Origin: Planococcus soli
GTDB lineage: Bacteria; Bacillota; Bacilli; Bacillales_A; Planococcaceae
Direction of reading: 5' to 3'
Assembly: GCF_016881065.1 (NCBI RefSeq)
Contig: NZ_WXYN01000051.1
Location: forward strand, 744,001 to 808,000
Length of the DNA stretch: 64,000 bases
Positions 60,577 through 64,000 of this stretch are shown piece after piece. The first letter of the stretch is position 1, and each line of letters begins with the position of its first letter. The notes under the pieces were generated by a model, which was given only the letters and a program-made list of their open reading frames with translations, was not told the DNA's origin and did not search any database. The position numbers were made by a program, and so were the translations under genes.

Positions 60577-60900
60577 ATGGAACCAGGAGAATATGTATTG
60601 AAAGAAGAAGATATAGTTTGCAATGAAGGAAGAGAAGTCGCTATGGTTTCCGTTATCAATGTAGGAGACCGGCCTGTACAGGTAGGGTCACATTTCCACT
60701 TTTATGAAGTGAATCCAGGTCTTCAGTTCAATCGGGAAGAAGGTTATGGAAAACGTTTGAATATTCCTGCCGGGGCGGCAGTCCGGTTTGAGCCTGGAGA
60801 TGAAAAAGAAATAGAGCTGATTCCATTTGTTGGAGAGCGCCGAGTATATGGTTTCAATAACAAGGTGGATGGCCCACTGGAAAGCAGGGATGGATCATGA
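60577..60900 (+). CDS. ureB: Urease beta subunit
   Basis: 107-aa structural subunit. Starts MEPGEYVL and holds the conserved [19 protein letters not shown] and [25 protein letters not shown] segments that pack on UreC. SD caaaggagg. The stop overlaps the ureC start as ATGA. Confidence 0.96.
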   Translation: MEPGEYVLKEEDIVCNEGREVAMVSVINVGDRPVQVGSHFHFYEVNPGLQFNREEGYGKRLNIPAGAAVRFEPGDEKEIELIPFVGERRVYGFNNKVDGPLESRDGS

Positions 60901-62609
60901 GTTTCAAAATGTCCAGAAAGCAATATGCAGAGATGTTTGGACCTACAACAGGCGATGCGGTCCGACTTGCTGATACCAATCTATTTATCCAAGTCGAGAA
61001 AGACTTTACGACTTATGGAGAAGAAATGGTATTTGGTGGCGGAAAAGTCATCCGTGATGGAATGGGACAGCATCCTCTTGCCGCACGTGAAGACGGAGTT
61101 CCTGACACAGTCATCACGAACGTTATCATTTTTGACTATACCGGAATCGTAAAAGCTGACCTTGCTATACGAGACGGGAAGATATTTGGCATAGGAAAAA
61201 GCGGCAATCCGCTCATTATGGATAACGTTGATATCATTGTCGGCACAGCAACCGAAGTGATAGCGGGCGAGGGACTGATTGTAACTGCAGGCGCCATTGA
61301 TACCCATGTACATTTTATAAATCCAGAACAAGTGCAAGTAGCTCTTTCAGCTGGAACGACAACATTAATCGGTGGCGGTACGGGTCCCGGAGCCGGGTCG
61401 AAAGCAACAACCGTTACGCCAGGTGAATGGAATATCCACCGAATGCTTGAAGCGGCAGAAGGTTTGCCAATCAATATCGGATTTACGGGCAAAGGTCACG
61501 CAGCAACTTCTGCACCATTAGTAGAGCAAGTAAAAGCAGGAGTCATCGGACTGAAAGTCCATGAAGATTGGGGAGCAACAGGTTCTTCTCTTGATCATGC
61601 ACTTCGTGTCGCGGATGAATATGACATCCAAGTCGCTCTCCATGCCGATACTTTAAACGAAAGCGGATTTATGGAACAAACCATGGCTGCAGTAAAAGAT
61701 CGGGTCCTCCATATGTACCACACAGAAGGAGCAGGCGGCGGACATGCACCAGACTTAATCAAATCAGCAGGTTATCATAATATACTACCGTCTTCGACCA
61801 ACCCCACCCTCCCCTATACTGTCAATACCGTTGATGAACATCTAGATATGGTGATGGTTTGCCATCACTTGAATCCTTCAGTACCGGAAGACATTGCGTT
61901 CGCCGATTCAAGAATACGCCGAGAAACGATTGCTGCGGAAGACATTCTGCACGATATGGGTGTATTCAGTATGGTCAGCTCCGATGCTCAAGCTATGGGA
62001 CGCGTCGGTGAGGTTGTCATACGAACATGGCAAGTAGCCGATAAAATGAAAATGCAGCGCGGCGTCATGGAAGGCGACAGCGAGTATGCTGACAATAACC
62101 GGGCTAAGCGCTATATTGCGAAATATACGATTAATCCTGCTATCACCCATGGGATTTCAAATCATGTCGGCTCGATTGAAGTAGGCAAAATGGCAGATCT
62201 GGTTTTATGGAATCCGGCATTTTTGGGTGTGAAACCGGAAATGGTTCTGAAAAATGGACTGGCTGTCGTTGGTTTGATGGGAGACGCCAATGCTTCTATT
62301 CCAACACCGCAGCCGTATATTTCGCGTCCGATGTATGCCCAGTATGGTAAAGCGTTATCAAGAAGTTCCGCAACATTCATTTCTCAAGCAGCTTTTGATG
62401 ACGGCGTTCATGAAAAGCTTGGACTTCAAAAAATCATTCTGCCTGTCGGAGGCATCCGAAATCTGTCGAAAAAAGACATGAAACTGAATTCAGAAACACC
62501 TGATATCACCGTAGACCCGCAAACGTACGAAGTGAAAATAAACGGAGAACTGCTGACATGTGACCCTGTAGACAAGGTTCCGATGGGGCAGCGATATTTC
62601 CTATTCTGA
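60897..62609 (+). CDS. ureC: Urease alpha (catalytic) subunit
   Basis: 570-aa nickel amidohydrolase. All metal and active-site groups are present: HVH (H137, H139), carbamylated lysine K220 in [30 protein letters not shown], the flap Cys-His in VMVCHHLN, and the Asp in [12 protein letters not shown]. Length and motif spacing equal those of active ureases, so the enzyme should be functional once UreEFG(D) load nickel. Confidence 0.98.
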   Translation: MSFKMSRKQYAEMFGPTTGDAVRLADTNLFIQVEKDFTTYGEEMVFGGGKVIRDGMGQHPLAAREDGVPDTVITNVIIFDYTGIVKADLAIRDGKIFGIGKSGNPLIMDNVDIIVGTATEVIAGEGLIVTAGAIDTHVHFINPEQVQVALSAGTTTLIGGGTGPGAGSKATTVTPGEWNIHRMLEAAEGLPINIGFTGKGHAATSAPLVEQVKAGVIGLKVHEDWGATGSSLDHALRVADEYDIQVALHADTLNESGFMEQTMAAVKDRVLHMYHTEGAGGGHAPDLIKSAGYHNILPSSTNPTLPYTVNTVDEHLDMVMVCHHLNPSVPEDIAFADSRIRRETIAAEDILHDMGVFSMVSSDAQAMGRVGEVVIRTWQVADKMKMQRGVMEGDSEYADNNRAKRYIAKYTINPAITHGISNHVGSIEVGKMADLVLWNPAFLGVKPEMVLKNGLAVVGLMGDANASIPTPQPYISRPMYAQYGKALSRSSATFISQAAFDDGVHEKLGLQKIILPVGGIRNLSKKDMKLNSETPDITVDPQTYEVKINGELLTCDPVDKVPMGQRYFLF

Positions 62610-62620
62610 GGTGAATTGAA

Positions 62621-63076
62621 TTGATAATTGAAGAAGTAATAATGAATGTAGAAGATATGGATAAAAGTGAGATTGATAAGAGGCACATTGAAAAAGTCTA
62701 TTTGGAAAGCGCATATTTGGTTAAACGAATTCAGCGTGTCAAGACCGATCACGGAAACGAGCTGGGAATTCGCTTAAAACAAGCGCGTGATCTAGTTGCA
62801 GGCGATGTTCTGTTCATGGACGACAAAAACATGATTGTAGTAGATGTGCTATCTGATGATTTGATTGTCATCAGTCCTCGAACTATAGAAGAGATGGGCA
62901 ACATAGCCCACCAACTTGGAAACCGTCATTTGCCAGCTCAGTTTGAAGGCAATGACATGCTTGTCCAATACGATTATTTGGTGGTGGCGCTACTGGAGGA
63001 ATTAGGAATTCCGTTTAGACGAGAAGATCGCAAGGTGAAAAAAGCATTCCGCCACATCGGCCATAGCCATGAATAA
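62621..63076 (+). CDS. ureE: Urease accessory protein UreE (nickel chaperone)
   Basis: 151 aa with the peptide-binding N-domain ([27 protein letters not shown]) and metal-binding C-domain ([24 protein letters not shown]). The C-terminus ends HIGHSHE, a short His tail rather than the long His-rich type. TTG start after gaggtga; an internal ATG at 62642 lacks an SD. It delivers nickel to UreG. Confidence 0.93.
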   Translation: MIIEEVIMNVEDMDKSEIDKRHIEKVYLESAYLVKRIQRVKTDHGNELGIRLKQARDLVAGDVLFMDDKNMIVVDVLSDDLIVISPRTIEEMGNIAHQLGNRHLPAQFEGNDMLVQYDYLVVALLEELGIPFRREDRKVKKAFRHIGHSHE

Positions 63077-63755
63077 AAATCTGCTCTCGCTGTTTCAAAT
63101 ATGTGATTCTGGATTGCCAACCGGGGCTTTCAGCCATTCATTTGGTTTGGAAAGCTATATACAGGTGGATATTGTTAAAGATCAAAAAACGTTTTTTGAA
63201 TGGCTTCGCGTCTATGTCCATGACCAATTAATCTATACGGATGGACTGGTGTGCCGGCTGGTTTATGAGGCGCTTGAACAGCAGAATTTTCAAGAAATAT
63301 GGGAATGGGACCGGATGTTAATGGTTCAGAATTTACCGAGGGAAACACGGGAAGGCACGCAAATGATAGGCGACCGTTTGCTGAAAATCGCTCAATCACT
63401 CTACGATTTTCCAGTACTTGCGCTCTATCGCGATCGGATTGACAAAAAGAAGGCGTTTGCGCACCCTTCAATCGTATTTACGATGATTGCCTATGGGCTG
63501 CAGGTTTCAAAAGAAGATGCCATTCTGTACTATCTGTATTCAGCTTCATCAAGCCTTGTTCAAAATGCCGTCCGGGCAATCCCTTTAGGACAGACAGCGG
63601 GAATCATGATTACACACAAATTCCATCCTGAGTTGCAATTGGCAATGAAGAAAATTATGCAGCTCACAGAGAATGACTTCGGGATTGTATCACCTGGGCT
63701 TGAGCTTTCCCAAATGCACCATGAACGCGTCAACATTCGTATTTTTATGTCGTAA
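63069..63755 (+). CDS. ureF: Urease accessory protein UreF
   Basis: 228-aa, all-helical member of the UreDFG activation complex; the opening [20 protein letters not shown] is the UreF signature and [10 protein letters not shown] the conserved later block. It overlaps ureE by 8 bp and has no SD of its own, so translation is coupled. It recruits UreG to apo-urease. Confidence 0.94.
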   Translation: MNKNLLSLFQICDSGLPTGAFSHSFGLESYIQVDIVKDQKTFFEWLRVYVHDQLIYTDGLVCRLVYEALEQQNFQEIWEWDRMLMVQNLPRETREGTQMIGDRLLKIAQSLYDFPVLALYRDRIDKKKAFAHPSIVFTMIAYGLQVSKEDAILYYLYSASSSLVQNAVRAIPLGQTAGIMITHKFHPELQLAMKKIMQLTENDFGIVSPGLELSQMHHERVNIRIFMS

Positions 63756-63789
63756 CTATAGAATTTTAAAAAGAGAAGGAAGTGTTTAG

Positions 63790-64000
63790 ATGGGACCGAT
63801 TAAAATTGGTGTCGGCGGACCGGTAGGGGCAGGAAAAACCATGCTCGTTGAAAAAATAACACGCAACTTGGAGCAGGAAATTGAAATGGCTGTCGTCACA
63901 AACGACATCTACACGAAGGAAGATGCAAAGTTCTTGATGGAAAACGGCGTACTTCCAGAAAACCGTATCATCGGAGTTGAAACCGGAGGATGTCCGCATA
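63790..64000 (+). CDS. ureG: Urease accessory GTPase UreG, 3'-truncated by window
   Basis: First 70 codons of the SIMIBI-class GTPase that powers nickel insertion. The P-loop is GGPVGAGKT (residues 9-17), the switch region [12 protein letters not shown] follows, and the frame breaks off at VETGGCPH, the conserved Cys-Pro-His that binds nickel. SD gaaggaagtg is good, 35 bp after ureF. Confidence 0.95.
   Translation, partial: MGPIKIGVGGPVGAGKTMLVEKITRNLEQEIEMAVVTNDIYTKEDAKFLMENGVLPENRIIGVETGGCPH

Noticed and set aside
1..64000. tRNA, rRNA, insertion sequences or prophage
   Set aside because: I looked for TTCGA-loop tRNA ends, rRNA cores, transposase and integrase motifs and phage structural genes and saw none.

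Overview
The window reads as chromosomal DNA from a low-to-moderate GC Gram-positive bacterium of the order Bacillales. Ribosome binding sites are strong (GGAGG type), intrinsic terminators are frequent, and many blocks resemble Bacillus subtilis: thy-dfr-ypmR-ypmS-msrAB, odhAB with yojN/yojO, xpaC-telA, ykoFEDC behind a TPP riboswitch, and pbuE behind an adenine riboswitch. Planococcaceae (Planococcus-like) is my best guess from overall feel. It is an inference, not a search result. No rRNA, tRNA, CRISPR array, intact insertion sequence or prophage is visible.

Layout. 1-6.6 kb: thymidylate synthase (cut by the window edge), DHFR, an acyltransferase, DegV, YpmR/YpmS, MsrA-MsrB, a YozE-like protein and DeoD. 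6.6-7.2 kb: a non-coding tandem of four ~125-bp hairpin units in A-B-A-B order. 7.2-15.3 kb: a CtpB-like protease, a COG0523 metallochaperone GTPase, a MATE pump, MurG-like and DapF-like proteins, and a PAS-GGDEF diguanylate cyclase. 15.5-23.6 kb: OdhA-OdhB, DedA and a MoxR/VWA pair. 23.7-31.6 kb: TelA-XpaC, two cold-shock-domain proteins (the first behind a leader carrying a strong terminator), YkvA, an ABC-F ATPase, a CynX-type transporter and a second MsrA. 31.9-36.2 kb: an LCP ligase, an AI-2E family transporter, a short Spo0M-like protein, then a Fur-box promoter in front of a structured non-coding stretch and an orphan membrane protein. 36.4-39.9 kb: the ykoFEDC thiamine-precursor ECF transporter. 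40-48.8 kb: a VWA protein, PbuE, an M48-ankyrin fusion, a FadR-type regulator facing glcD plus a BASS transporter, and secreted GlpQ with a PhoP-box-like array. 48.8-57.6 kb: an accessory-looking stretch with rifampin ADP-ribosyltransferase, SRPBCC, membrane orphans, an aldo/keto reductase, a cysteine hydrolase, several broken genes and a KtrA/C-like K+ channel subunit. 58-59.7 kb: a CHRD surface protein and a class D sortase. 60.2-64 kb: ureABCEFG, with ureG cut by the window edge.

How the parts work together. The left half is mostly core metabolism and envelope maintenance: folate/dTMP synthesis, methionine sulfoxide repair, the TCA cycle and the cell wall. The right half is nutrient acquisition under readable cis-control: thiamine precursors (TPP switch), purine efflux (adenine switch), phosphate from glycerophosphodiesters (PhoP), 2-hydroxy acids (FadR-type operator), iron (Fur) and urea nitrogen. 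Decayed genes cluster between 49 and 57 kb. The observations most worth follow-up are the A-B hairpin tandem with a compensatory stem change, the Fur-controlled structured region, the sortase D/CHRD pair with a non-LPxTA sorting signal, and the terminator inside the cold-shock leader.
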